64,000 bases of DNA, taken from positions 4,996,273-5,060,272 of the forward strand of contig CM020510.1 in assembly GCA_009823395.1 (NCBI GenBank), read 5' to 3'. The notes beneath the pieces were generated by a model. It did not search any database. It was given only the letters and a program-made list of their open reading frames with translations, and was not told the DNA's origin. Each line of letters starts with the position of its first letter. Positions within the stretch are counted from its first letter, which is position 1. Shown here piece after piece: positions 1-12,330 of this stretch. The position numbers and the translations under genes were made by a program. The stretch comes from Thamnaconus septentrionalis. Lineage: Eukaryota > Chordata > Actinopteri > Tetraodontiformes > Monacanthidae.

Positions 1-210
1 GAGGCGATGACAGCCGCAGACAAGAAGCATGTTTGGGAAGTAGACAAAAAAGCAAAAGTGAAAGAAAGATAAAAAAAAAAAACAAGAGCGCTTTGAAGGG
101 AGGGGTGACAAAACTCCTGGGACGGCCTGCAGATTCCTCATTGTCATCGACGCTGCTCCAGCCCTGATCAAAGACGCACACTGGCCCCGTTGTTTGCCCC
201 CCGTGGGAGG

Positions 211-235
211 TGTGTGTGTGTGTGTGTGGGGGGGG
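211..235. repeat. (TG)9 microsatellite followed by a G run
   Basis: Uninterrupted TG units lead directly into eight G residues. Confidence 0.9.
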
Positions 236-1560
236 TGCTTCCTGAGCTCTTCTCCCATTTGTTCCACTTCCCTCCCTCGACACGCCGACGGCTGAATCAA
301 ATTCTTGTCCGACAATTTAAAGTGTTGCGTCGGAGACCAAAGTGCTGTTTGACACTCGTTGATTTCGGGGCTTCGAACGCCGACAAGAAGACAGAAAATG
401 CTGTCTTTTGCTCCGCCCCCCTCAACCCAAAAACTCTCTTCTGTCCTTCTTTGTTCCGATGCTTTGAAACTATTAACGCCGCAGCTTTCTTTGTCCCGCC
501 ACGGTAATTATCAGTGAGGCCAAGTGCAGGTTTGAATTATTGTGTGGAGCGAGTGCAATTTTTTTTTTTTTTTGGTGTCTCTTGACGCTACACTTTTTTC
601 TGCCGATGGTAGCTGGTGGGCTGCACTCTGCTTAAATGACTCTTAATTCTGGAGGTGGAAGCTGGGCTTTTTTTTTTTCTTTTTTTTGCTGCTCCTGCTT
701 TGAACCCTGCAATTAGCATTTGATGCTAGAGGTGCTAGAGATGGTGCTCCGGTGCAGCAGTGGGAGGGGAGAACCTGCGGAGGAGAGCAGGAGTGATGTT
801 CACTTCGGTTACGGGGGCGACCAGTCGTGGGAAGTTGAGCTGGGAGCCTTTTTTTCTTTTTTAAATCATTTTATTTTTTTCCCATTTCCAGCCCAGGAGC
901 TCCATCAGCGGTGCACCTGTTTTTTTTCTTTCCTTCCTTCGTTCCTTCGTTTTTTTTTTTTTTTTATTACCGGTGGCTTTACGGGAAGTAACAGGGTCAG
1001 TTATATAAACATGTAAGTCAGTAGTTTAAAAGCCCCACGTGATCTTTTTCAACGGCAATAATCTGCCTCTGGATCCTCTTAGCCAGCCCAGTTGTTTCTG
1101 TGACATCACAGCAGGCAGTCAGGTGACTCCGCCTTGATTTTTATTTGTTGCTTTCTTTTTTCACCTCTTCCAAAGACGCGGACAATCCAACAGAGCATCA
1201 GAGCAGAACAGGTTTTTTTTTTGGGTTTGATTGGTCACACAAGGCTGCACCAGTGGAGTCCAAGTGGAGTAAAAAAAAATAATAAAAAATAAATAAATAA
1301 AATCGATAATAATTCATAATTCAACGGCAATTAGTTCCACCAGTTCACCAGTTTTGCTCGGGAGAGTTTGGACCGTAAACAACAAGCGGGACTTGTTAGA
1401 TTTTCATTACGCTCTAATTACCGCCATATATATACGTCCAACTGTTCTCCTGCTCTCTGATTGGTCACGCAACACTCACGTTGCGCCTTTGTCCAAAGAG
1501 GGGCGTGTGTGATGGCACACTGGAGTCTTCAGGGACGCGGCTGCCTGGCCAGGCTAACGA

Positions 1561-1562
<2 letters not shown>

Positions 1563-1595
<33 letters not shown>

Positions 1596-1599
1596 ACAC
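1563..1599. repeat. (CA)n microsatellite
   Basis: Fourteen CA units, one T interruption, then four more CA-like units. Confidence 0.95.
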
Positions 1600-1874
1600 T
1601 CCGACCCGCTGGTGTCTCCTCACTGTTGACTCCTTATGTACAGTGGGCTTGATTAGCTCCGCTCCCATCTCAGCCGCCGTCGCCATCCCCACCGCTCTCC
1701 TTCGCCCGACTCATTTGCACTCAAGGTTGTTTTTTTTCCAGCCCTGACTTGCCTCAGGCGCTGTTGACGCCGCTGCTCTTCGCCTCAGACGGAGAGGCAG
1801 TCGGACGACGAGGACGCAGAGTGGAGCCCTCGAGAGCCGGCGGGCCGCCGTGAACAAAGAGGAGGAGCCGGCCC

Positions 1875-1893
1875 GTGTGTGTGTGTGTGTGTG
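1875..1893. repeat. (GT)9 microsatellite
   Basis: Pure GT tract inside a GC-rich stretch. Confidence 0.9.
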
Positions 1894-2740
1894 GCCGGCT
1901 GATGGGGACAAGTGTCTTCACTTGTCTGCAACGCGTTGAGGGTCTGAACGCTGGTTCTACAGCGACGGCGCTGACTGACAGCCGAGTGGTCTCATTTCTT
2001 CAAAAGAGCTCAAGGAGGTCAGAAAACAACAAAGAAAATATCACCAGGAAAAACCTGCATCGCAAAAACTCCCTTTTTCAAGCTGAAATTGTCCTAATAG
2101 TCCTTCAAAAAAAAAAGCAAATTGATTCTCCTGCCACTTATCGCTGGTAAAAAGAAAAATATATATATATATTTATCTTTGAATGTGTCTCTGTCAGTTC
2201 AAAGGGAAGTTAATCAACTTCCTGTCTGTTTTTTCTTTCCGCACAAACTAAGAATTTTCCCCGGCGGTGTTGCCGACTCACAGACGAGTGACTTTCAAAC
2301 ACTCAAGACATTTTTTTTAAAACGTGGCATTTCGCTGTGAGCTGAACTACCGCGAATCCGATGCAGCTAAAATGACCTCGGAGAGACGGGGAACATTTTC
2401 AGAGGGACAACCTGCATGCGTGTGCACACGTCCTCACGTCGTGCGTCCTCGTTGGTGAAAACCCTCAGAGTGGGGGAGAGGAGACCCGTTTGGGATGGCA
2501 TGTTTCCCTTTTTTTTTTTTTTTGAAATCTCCTTGAGTGAAGTGTCCCTTTAAGAGAGTGCTCCTTACACTCCGTCTTCTCACTTGCCCCCGAAGACAGT
2601 ACGCCGCTGCTGCCATCAGTCATCTATTTGCTCCACTGTCGCACAGGCATATGTCGCAGTCGTCCTGTCATGTCGCATTTGCTGAACTTTAAGACGCCCC
2701 TGACCTGCTTTATGTCGCCGCGGGGCGAAGGGGCTGCAGC

Positions 2741-2780
2741 GGTGGGTGGGTGGAGGAGGGAGGGAGGGAGGGAGGGAGGG
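2741..2780. repeat. (GGGA)/(GGGT) tetranucleotide repeat
   Basis: G-rich tract of GGGT units turning into five or more GGGA units. The plus strand carries repeated GGG runs compatible with a G-quadruplex. Confidence 0.85.
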
Positions 2781-3071
2781 GCGGGTGAGGGGCGCGGGGT
2801 TGGTGCTGGTGTGCAGCGCCAGTCTCATGGGAAGGGGGGGTGGGGTCGGGGGGGTCAGGTATAAAGCAAGCGCACATGTGACACGCACTCATGTTCATAC
2901 TGGCACGTTGCCTTTGCATTTATGAATCTATTTGCTTTTTTTTTGTGGCCCCTCCCACCTCCGCTGTCACACGGCGCTCTCCCAGCATGCTCCGGTTCAG
3001 TTTCCCCGACTCTCACTCCAGCCGCCGTGTGACTTAATCAGCCTGACAGACTGTGGGGCGCCTGGGGAAAG

Positions 3072-3109
3072 TCTCTCTCTCTCTCCCCTTCTCCCTCTCT
3101 CTCTCTCTC
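3072..3109. repeat. imperfect (CT)n repeat
   Basis: CT tract interrupted by short C runs. Confidence 0.85.
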
Positions 3110-3218
3110 GCTCGCCCTCGCCACAGTCCCCACTTCTCCTCAAGTTTGCGCTGCCTGTGACAAACTCGTCCTGGCATCCTCTGGCAGAGCGGTGCAGCTC
3201 GCTGTTGGACGGCCCCTA

Positions 3219-3264
3219 CACACACACACACACACACACGCACACACAAACAAAAAAAAAAAAA
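3219..3264. repeat. (CA)n microsatellite with A-rich tail
   Basis: CA units with one CG interruption, followed by a run of 13-14 A residues. Confidence 0.9.
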
Positions 3265-3620
3265 GAGATGCCTAAGTGCGGCGAGTCGGCACGCACACAG
3301 GTAGGAGGCGGAGTCACGGTAATACGGGGAGACGTGAGTTCACACGAGACGCGACTAGAAAATAAGAAACGAGGACGCCGCTGTCCTCCAGGCTCCCATA
3401 TTGCACCTCACACCCCTCTCCCTGAGATACCACCCCCCCGCCCCGCCCGCCCCACGACCCCCCCGGCCCCTTACACCACTTAAACCTGCTTACTCAAACA
3501 CCCCACCCCTCCCCCTCCCCGTCCCCAGCTGCATAAAGCGGGAGCACTTCAGCTCATTGGTGTATTGTTGCAGAGCGACATTCTCAATTAGTGTTGGCCG
3601 GAGCCGCACGGCACCGGACC

Positions 3621-3691
3621 GCCGCTGCTGCTGCTGCTGCTGCTGCTGCCGCTGCTGCTGCTGCCGCTGCTGCTGCTGCCGCTGCTGCTGC
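3621..3691. repeat. (CTG)n triplet array with CCG interruptions
   Basis: About 70 bp of CTG units broken periodically by single CCG units. It reads as poly-alanine, poly-leucine or poly-cysteine depending on frame, but no exon signals surround it, so translation is not supported. Confidence 0.95.
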
Positions 3692-4974
3692 TTCTTCTCT
3701 GGGCTGTGAACGGGGTGGCCGCCCTCACCGCCTCACCCTGGCTGGGCTACAAACTTCAGCCTCAGAAATTCCTGAGGAGCTCAAACGCCTTATTTTCCGT
3801 CAGCAACCACTCACAACCCACGACCACTTAAAGCTGGAAAGTGATTTTTTTTTTCTTTCATTTTTTAATTTTTTCCTGTCCCAGAGGAACAGCACAAACG
3901 GACAACCTTTTTCCAAAAAAAGGTCAGACAATGTTCACAAAAGCTGCGAGTGTTTTAACAAATGTTGGCGATACAATGTAATGAATTTAGCTTTCTGAGA
4001 GGTTTTTTTTTTTCCCTTGGAAAAAAAAGCCTGGTCCTCGAGGTCCTCGTGTCAGTAAATAATAAAAAAAAAGCCAGCTTAGAAAAGCTTTTAAGTGCAG
4101 TGGATAAAAAAGGTTCATTGTGGCACCCAAAGCTATCGATCGCTGTCCGGAGTGCTGAAATTAGATTTAGCAGCAACCTGGAGCGTCTCTGAAAACCCTC
4201 TGGGTTTATCTGACGTTTGCGTCTACAGAAGAGACCAGAGAGAGTGTTCAGAGGAGGGAGGCCACAACTACTGGGAAGCTGGTTGGATGGACAAGTTGTA
4301 TACCTTTATATTTGATATGATTGTGTCAAACCATTGAGAGTCGGGAGAACAGATTCTGGAGCCGTTTCGTTGTTCTTTTACTTTGAAAACATCACCAGCT
4401 GCTCTAAAAACTGCAGCAGCTGCAGCCGTTGCGCTAATTTGCTGGACGACGGCGAGATGAACGATTCCGACCTGCCGCATTCAGTCGCTTGCGCCTTAAA
4501 AGTCCACCTTCACGTGGGGTCGTTCCACATTTCTGGCTCTATTCATCCCATCCCGAGGCCTTCGGCTACATTCAGATCAAAGTCCCAAATTAGCAGCGAC
4601 CCAGTCGGACCCCATCCTGACCTGCCTTTTCTTCCTGAGGAACCCTGGACGGACAGTTTTCCCGCTGATTGCACCTGAAGAAATGATTCCCCTGACATCG
4701 CTTCACCTCCACCTCCACCTCCCTCCTTCCCATCTCCTCTCCTCCTGCCTGGCCAAAGCATTTTAATGACGTCCCCTCCCTTCCACCCTCCCTCCCTCTG
4801 CAAAGGTCCTGCAGAGCAGAACAATCTGCAGATTCTCCCGTTTCCTTCCTCTGCTGGGCAACACAATGCACAGGGAGAGGATTTCACGCAGGCAGACGGG
4901 AGGACATGTGTCGGGCCTGCTGGGGGGGATTCTCTCATTATTCTCCAGTTTCTGCGACGAGGCCGAAACATTTC

Positions 4975-5110
4975 CACCGTCTCAGCGATTGGCAATTTGC
5001 CCCGTTTTAACGGCGGCCCACCGTCCTTTCAATTTAGCGCCAATTTTGCGCTAATTTAATTCTCCTCCGCTTTTGTTTTTCCCCGGCTGATAATTCTCAC
5101 TTTGTTTCCA
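4975..5110. promoter_or_regulatory. candidate conserved non-coding element
   Basis: This AT-rich island has repeated homeodomain-type cores and the near-mirror pair GCGCCAATTTTGCGC, and is free of simple repeats. The call rests on texture only, without alignment. Confidence 0.25.
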
Positions 5111-5321
5111 TTAGGCCTTTGTTTTGCGCCACGCGATCTGTTGTTGTCGTCATTTATCAGGGCTGTCAGCTGACTGATGATGCGGCCGTGCCGACACAGA
5201 CCGGCCCGAATTGCGTGTGCGGCGTCCAATCCCAACAGCCTCTCCTCCCTGTGTGGAAGGCTGCCCTAGTTTTTTTTTTCTTTAAAGGGGAGAAGAATAT
5301 TACCATTAAGGTGGAGACAGG

Positions 5322-5334
5322 GACCCCCTGGTGG
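5322..5334 (-). promoter_or_regulatory. CTCF-like motif
   Basis: The minus strand reads CCACCAGGGGGTC, matching the CTCF core CCASYAGRKGGC at all but one position. It lies just before the hairpin at 5350-5388. A motif match alone is weak evidence of occupancy. Confidence 0.25.
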
Positions 5335-5349
5335 TGATGGAGCTCAGGG

Positions 5350-5388
5350 ACCAGATGTCCTGTCACCTCCAGGGAGGTGAAATCTGGT
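5350..5388. repeat. nested inverted repeat (hairpin)
   Basis: Outer arms ACCAGAT (5350-5356) and ATCTGGT (5382-5388) enclose inner arms TCACCTCC (5363-5370) and GGAGGTGA (5373-5380) around a 2-nt AG loop. Fifteen pairs form in all, with an asymmetric bulge of 6 nt on one side and 1 nt on the other. The function is unknown. Confidence 0.6.
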
Positions 5389-7931
5389 TCATGCCTGGGT
5401 GAGAGGGGTTGGGGGGGTTGAGGTCGTCTCAGTCTTTAATTCAAGAAGGATAAAAGACTTGAGATGTGAGTCTTTTTGCTTCCCCTCTTTCGAAACCAAC
5501 TTAATGTGCTAAAAAAAAAAAAAAAAAAAAACTTTAATTCAATCCTCCTGCTCATTCTCCTCGCTTTTTAATTCATCCCTTATTTTCTGTTCGCCACAAA
5601 AAAGAAAAATTGCTCCGGCCGATCTGATCTCATTCCCTCGACGCTGAATACGGCAGATTACCCACAGGCCGCACTTCCAGGTACAATGGCAAAAGCCCGG
5701 GAGACAGAGCGCTTTTAGGAATTACGTAACGTCACACATGTGATTAACGGAGCTAAATTCTCTCCTCAGAGTCGTTCAGAATCACCACAAACCGTCATTT
5801 CCATCTGACTGATTTGCACATTATCTCTCTCAAGCAAAACGTGAAACTTTTTAAAGCTTTTTTCTTTGCACAATTGGATGACTGAGACTGCAGTACCCAG
5901 TTACCCCTCGCAATCCTGGTCGCATTGACAGATTATCAGTCCGCCACCTGCTTTTAGCAGCAGGTGAAACGAGTCGACTTTTCCCACTGCAAATCAAACG
6001 AACAGCGTCTCTGTTCTCTAGCCACACCAGACCAGCCATTTCTTCCAGACTTCTCCCCTCAGTGGAGGCCTTAAGACGAGCCGCCATCACAAAGAGAGAC
6101 CTCACAATCTTCTCCTCATTTCGCAGCCCTGGATGCTCCCTGTTTTTTTTTTTCTTTTCCCCGTCCTGTTCTCCTTTTGTACGAGGAGGCTGCTGGTCTT
6201 TCAAGATGAAAGACGCTTGTTTGGCAGCCTTCAAAGAGTCGCACAACTCTGAAAGTCACTTGTGTTAGCAGCGCTACTCGCTCTCCACATTTTTACATCC
6301 AATATTGAGGTGATGATCAAAAGGAATCGGAGCCGGGGGAGAAGCTAAAAGACTGTCTGCTTTGGACTTAATAACAATAGCAATCCTCCCGGACCTGCTC
6401 CGGCTGCTTTTAGGGACCGTCCTTCAGCTCATTCCAAAAAGACTGGACCAGCGTCGGGCGCCGCCTCTAGAAAAATCACACACAGGTTTTTTTTTTTTTT
6501 TCTCAAGGTGCAACTCTTGAGTCCGCCTCCGCTATCTTTAAAGTCTGATCAGCATTTAGTAGACAGATGAACCGCAGCCTCGCTGTATCAACACCATCTA
6601 ACGAGTTCTGGACCTCACAGCCGCAAAAATATCAAAGCATTAAAAACAAAAATGCCATCAGTGCGGAGCTGAGCCATCTGGAGGAGGTCGGCGAGATGAT
6701 TCAACACAAACGCTTGCCTGGTGTTTGGGGAGACGCTGAAAGCTTGTAGGTGGCCGCTCACCACCACCATCATCATCACAAAACACTGCGACTGTGACGT
6801 TTCCCACATTAAAATTCAGCAGTGGCCATAAGCCGCTGCTGCGGCAGCAGCAGCTTTTAAAAGCACCAATAAGAAGAGTAAATAATAATGTAAATCTCCT
6901 GCATTCCCACGAGGCTCCGCTTGAAGAAAGAAACATTGACGAGCGCCGTGTGAGCTAAATCTGTTTAGAGTCCGATAGGCGGACGATTTCAAGTAATAAA
7001 ATTAGCATACAAGGAAAGCAAGCAATAATCACATTTGGTGCTTGTTTGCAGCGCAGCCTAAGTATCTCCTTCTTCTTCTTCTTCTTCCCGGCAACAAACA
7101 CGGTGGAATTAAGGATGAAAGCTGCGAGACGCAGATACGTTTTCACTTGTGACGAGGCTGCACTTCCTTCGGAAACCCCCGCCCCACCCCACCCCTCCCC
7201 TCTCTTGTTGTTTATTTCCTCTTCCTCCTGTCTTCCCTCCAAGCCCAGCTGCCATTTGTTTACCTGGGGAGGTATCCTGTCGTCATTACCCTCATTTATC
7301 TTTTTGCTACTCGATAGCGCGAAGGAAAATCCTCCAGTCGACGCGGAAATTTCGCCCTCCCACAAGCCCCCCCCCCCAACATTTTACAACATCCCATAGA
7401 GGTTTGTTTATTTAGTTGTTGTTGTTTTTTTTAATCCACCTGCATTTCCACCGTTATTCCCCTTCTCTACGCAGCCGTAACGAGACTTTACATTAAAAAA
7501 AATAGCGGCCTGACAGTTAAAAATATGGATTTCACATCCGGTTTCCCAGCAGGAAGTGGAGAAGCCTCAAACTGCGGCGCTAACACTCGCACTGCCGTCC
7601 ATTTCCTCGTCCAAAATGGGTTCCCAAATTGGCGGCGAACCGGGGCGACGCCGAGTCTTTCCGGTCGCACTCGTCACGCGGCGGGGTGACGGCCACGACG
7701 AGCAACCAGGCTGCCACCGCCAATTGACGCGCCATTTCCAGACTGCTCTCCCGACTCTTCAAAGTGGGAAGAGCGGGGACGGGAGAGGGCGGGGTTTAAG
7801 CACGAAGGGGCGACTGGACCAGCCGGTGCACAACCGGGGCCACCGTCCACTCATCCGTCATTACGTGTTCCTTTCCCTGCTAACATTATCGCTGCAGATA
7901 AGGCCTCAGTAAACTGCACATGGCTTTTAGG

Positions 7932-7957
7932 ACTCTCTCTCTCTCTCTCTCTCTCTC
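7932..7957. repeat. (CT)n microsatellite
   Basis: Pure CT tract of about 13 units; further imperfect CT runs continue to about 7997. Confidence 0.9.
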
Positions 7958-9033
7958 AACATCTACCTCTCTCTTTCTCGCTCTCCCTCTCTCTCCAGCC
8001 ACTCTAATCCAATCTCCGCTGGCGGAGTCTCTTCATCATTGTGCTCCGCCGGCATTTCCCCGTGTCCCCGGTGCTCTTTTTTTCTTTTTTTGGCTCACCG
8101 GGGGAAGTAATGGATGTCCTCGGAAGGCCCTCGGTTCCGACCCACTCCCCCCGCCCCCGCCCGCCGCCCCCCCCACCCACCCCCGAGGCCTTTCCGCTTC
8201 CCTCCTCAACTGTTTGTCTTCGGCATCGAGGCCGAACGGGTTCAGCGCAGCGCCGAGGTGTCGCCGTTTGATTAAAGCAGGTTTAAAAGGTCGACGACAG
8301 GAGGAGGGAGAGAGGGGGGGGTGTTAACGGCACCTGGTGGGTTGGTTGCTGGGCGAAGAGGGTCGGCGATCCGTTTAGCGTTTCGGCCGGATAAGGAGGA
8401 GGAGCAAAAGGTAGGCAGACGGTGGGGAGGTAAAAAAAGAGGATTTTCTGTTTTTTTCCTTTGTGATTTGCCGCGATTTGCACCGATGTGCGTTAGCATC
8501 ATTTATTATTTTCCCCCCAGCATCCAAAACCAACACGCAAATATTCAACTGCAGTTGGTAAAATAATAATTAGATCATAAAAATATTTTATAAATAAATA
8601 TTTAAATAAATAAATGTGACAAAAGCTCTTCAACGGCACAATTAGTCACTTAAATTCTGGAGTGACCACACAAAAAATAATAATAATAATACGAAGAAAC
8701 TATGAATTGTGCTTTAATAGCTGTTGTTTATTCCACCGTGAGTTTTGACATCCACTTAAGGATCCCAGCTGATGGAGAGAGAGAGGACTTAATGAACAGC
8801 CGGAGCCCCGAGAGGCACAATGAGCCCCTGAGAAGCCAAATATATTTAGTTTTTTTTTTTGTTTTTTTTTGTGGTTGTTTTTTTTGTTTTTTTTTGCTTG
8901 CCTTTAGCGAGTGCTGTTTGTGAAACCACATTATTATGGCTTAAAAATAGGCCACTTATTACGGCAAGTGGAGAGAAAGAGAGAGAGAATCCCAGCTGCC
9001 CCGCAATAAACCCCCCTGCTTCACCCTCACCCC

Positions 9034-9035
<2 letters not shown>

Positions 9036-9121
<86 letters not shown>

Positions 9122-9122
9122 C
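9036..9122. repeat. (AC)43 microsatellite, the longest pure CA tract here
   Basis: About 87 bp of uninterrupted AC units. Long pure CA tracts are typical of teleost genomes, tend to be highly polymorphic and can adopt Z-DNA. Confidence 0.97.
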
Positions 9123-11664
9123 CAACCCCCGCCTTTTACTAGGACATAGTAAAAAAAAAAGATTAGACAAAACTTTATTTATAGCGTGTGGCCCAGCGGT
9201 CACACGCTCTGAGGGGTTTGTAGATCGCTATTGGTAATGCAAGTTGGGGCACTGCGAGTGTGCGACTGTGTTTGTGTGTGAGCGTATCTGTGCCAGATAA
9301 CGCTTCGCCTCACAAACAACCCTAATGACAGAGAGCCACAGGCCCGGGCCGACGGAGACCAGCGAGAGAGGGATTTTCTCTCATCATGCAAAAGCGAGCG
9401 TCCCGTGTCACAGACTCTCTAAGACTGGTGTCAAATGCTCCTGGGTTTCTATTTTTCTTCTCTTTCTTCTTTGAAACAAGTACACAAACGGGGGGCCGAG
9501 GATGGCAAACTGCCAACCAGCTCTCGCGGTGCTGAAAGAGGTTTTGGGGAAGGGGGTGGGGGGGGGGTTGACAAGCAGGGCCGAGTGTTTCTGGCTCCGA
9601 TGCTAAACAGGGCGTGAATGGAACCTTTTCTTCTCAATTGCTGAATTGTCTTAGTGGGACAGGCAGGTGGCTCAAGGTCTCGTTTGGCATCTGGTGAAAT
9701 GAATTTGTAAAAAAAAAAAAGTGCACATGACAGAGTATGGGAGAGTTGGGGGAGGGTAGAAAACCATCCCCCCTCCCACCCCCGCCCCACTTACCCCCCC
9801 TGGCACTGATGTGAAAAAAAAAAAAACTTTCCACTGTTTGGACGGAGACCAAGTTCTGTGCTGCCACATTGTGTCTGATGTCGCTTTGGCCGGATGAAAC
9901 ATCTCACGGTACCGGCGCCAGATCAAACAGCCTCTCGCCTCCCGCAGCCCAGAGATCTGTTTGGAATGACTTGGACGTGCACGCCGAGGGTCCCCGAGAG
10001 CGGGCGGCGCTATTATCCGACCGTCCAAACACAAACACGGCTGCTTTGAAGCCGCCGTAAACGTTCTCAGCGGATGATTGTCGACGTCGCCTCCTCCCCG
10101 GAGGAGAACAGACAAAAAAAAAAGACACGGTACAGACGGATAGAACAACGTCCACATTCACATCCACAGGTGAGAAGCGCCGCCGCCAGCCTTCCCCCGT
10201 CTCCCCCGATTCCGCTTGTACAAGTTAAAAGGCTGATTTGCATTTATATTGCCATTCAAGGCTCGCAGCTCTAATCGCCGAGGAGCCCAAACGTGCAGAC
10301 AGACGCGGCCCGCTCGCAGCTCGCACACAAACTGGAGGAGGCGCGACCAGCAACGAGAGGCCGTTATTTCCCAGGAGCCCCTGGCGGCAGAGAACCTTCT
10401 TCCTCAAGTGCAGCGACTGCTGCATGTGGTGGCCAACAGCAGCCTCTCCAGCCACAGCGTGTCGGGGGAAAGCTGCAGCCGCAGACCGTTTTCCACAGGC
10501 GGCCGGACAAACAGGCTGCAAGCTGTGAGGGCGTTTGGTGTCGTTAGCCGATTAGCATCTTGTGTGTGTTTGCCCGCTCAGTGTCCTATCGAGAAAATAC
10601 AAGTCTGCTGAAGCGCTGCGTTACTTCGCCTGGGTGACTTCGTTTGCAACTGTTTTGCACCGGTCGTTTATGCAAACACAAGGAAGGATAAAATAAAACA
10701 AAGCGTTATTTTCCCGACCACTAATTTAAAGACAAAAGACGTTTTCGGCCTTTGAAAAGCACTTTTGAGTTTTCCCGCAGCAGCCCACCATGACTCGCAG
10801 GTGTTTACAGGTTGCACCAACTCTCTTTACATATGTCTACGTTGCATGTTTATAGCTCAACATGTCGCGCCATTGCAAATATAACAGGATAGGTCATTTG
10901 GAATAGACGAGATTTGAGCGGAAGCCCAAAAGCTTTGGCGCTGATCCAGGAGCAAATGAAAGACGAAGATGAAGACGTTTGTGTGTTGCGAAAGTGCATG
11001 AACAGTGCGGTCTTTAGTTATTATTAGCCAGATCGTGTTTCTGTACCAGGTAATCTCCAATCATGATGGTCGCAATCTGTCGGCTTTTTGTACCTGCAGC
11101 GGCGACAAGTCTGCTTGAACGCAACACTGCACGGCCTTCCGGAAAGCTCTGTGACGACAGCACAGCTCTGCATCGATGGATCATTTTCTTTAAAATAGAG
11201 GTGCAAAGGGCCTATTTTGGTGCTTTTTTCTCCTGTATATGTGTTTTCAAGCAGATCGAGTTCTGCTGCTGCTGCCGGCTTGAGGATGATCATTTCTGAT
11301 ACCTCTTACTCGTCCCTGCGGTGAGATTGACTCGAACAAAGTGAAAAAAGTGGAAAAGGGAAAAGACAAACACAACACGAGATGCCGGGGCTGAACCAGA
11401 GACGAAATGAACATTTTCGGCTTTTTCTTGAAAAGCAGAGGAAGGAAGCAGGCAGCCGACACGGGAAAAAAAAAAGCTGCGAACTTTGTACTGCGTTTGA
11501 ACCTGCCTTGTGTTCCAGCAGCAGCCGCACGTCCCAGTGGCAAGTTTAAAAATATATGTATCTATCAAGCGCCGACGGGATTAGCGGAGCAAAGACTGAG
11601 GCTGAGGTGAGAAGCGGGCGTGTTCAGGCCCCCCCGTCTCGTCGTCGCTCTGAGAAAAAAAAAA

Positions 11665-11815
11665 AAAAATGTCAAAAATAAAATCCTCAACATCGGAGAG
11701 CCGAGGATCTGAAAAAACATGGGCTGTTGTCTCCAGTGCATTAAACTGCAATTTAGAAGCCATTAATCCATCCCATAATCTGTCACCAAATAAAATCCTG
11801 GCTAGGGCTGGCGAG
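11665..11815. promoter_or_regulatory. candidate conserved non-coding element
   Basis: Complex, repeat-free AT-rich block with several TAAT cores, including GCCATTAATCCATCC and CCCATAATCTGTCACC, just before a CA microsatellite. It lies inside the putative first intron. No alignment was possible. Confidence 0.3.
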
Positions 11816-11835
11816 GACTTACACACGAATGGATG

Positions 11836-11870
11836 CACACACACACACACACGCACACACACACACACGC
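11836..11870. repeat. (CA)n microsatellite
   Basis: CA units with CG interruptions. Confidence 0.95.
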
Positions 11871-12004
11871 CTGCCTGCATTTAATAGTACATCCTCGCTT
11901 TTAGCCCAGAATGTCTTCACTCATCAAAAAAGTCCCGTTTGGATGGAGGGGTCGAGGCCCGCGGTGGGGTTGGGGGTGGGGGTGGGGGGGTGCAGATGCT
12001 GACC

Positions 12005-12150
12005 CCGCCCTCGCAGGTGACCCGCTGATCACAACAGCATCTGGTTGAATTACTTAACACTGCCGCCCAACAGACATGTAATCCGGGATAATGCCCTTTT
12101 GCTGAGTGCTCCAATCTGGATAAATTCATCCCCAAGGAATGAGATCCAGC
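12005..12150. promoter_or_regulatory. candidate conserved non-coding element
   Basis: Repeat-free block containing GGGATAATGCCC and spaced AT-rich cores between a G-rich tract (11960-11990) and short GGC triplets. Weak call from texture only. Confidence 0.2.
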
Positions 12151-12302
12151 GGCGGCAGCGGCAGCAGCGGTGGTGTCAGAGAGGGTGGTGGGGGAGGCTG
12201 CTGATTGGTTGGTGTAAAAAAAAGAAAAAAAAATACTGTTGGGGCTGAGAAAAGAGTCCCAGGGATGGATAATAAAGCCAAAGAGTAAACAGCTTGAATC
12301 TG

Positions 12303-12330
12303 TTGACTGACTGACTGACTGACTGACTGG
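12303..12330. repeat. (TGAC)n tetranucleotide repeat
   Basis: About seven TGAC units. Confidence 0.9.

Noticed and set aside
3591..3998. Poly-alanine frame across the CTG array
   Set aside because: The alanine run is the CTG/CCG array in one frame, and the frame continues into T-rich and A-rich non-coding sequence.
10225..10611. Several overlapping open frames on both strands near 10.2-10.6 kb
   Set aside because: Openness in many frames at once reflects GC-rich composition. No domain or splice pattern was found.
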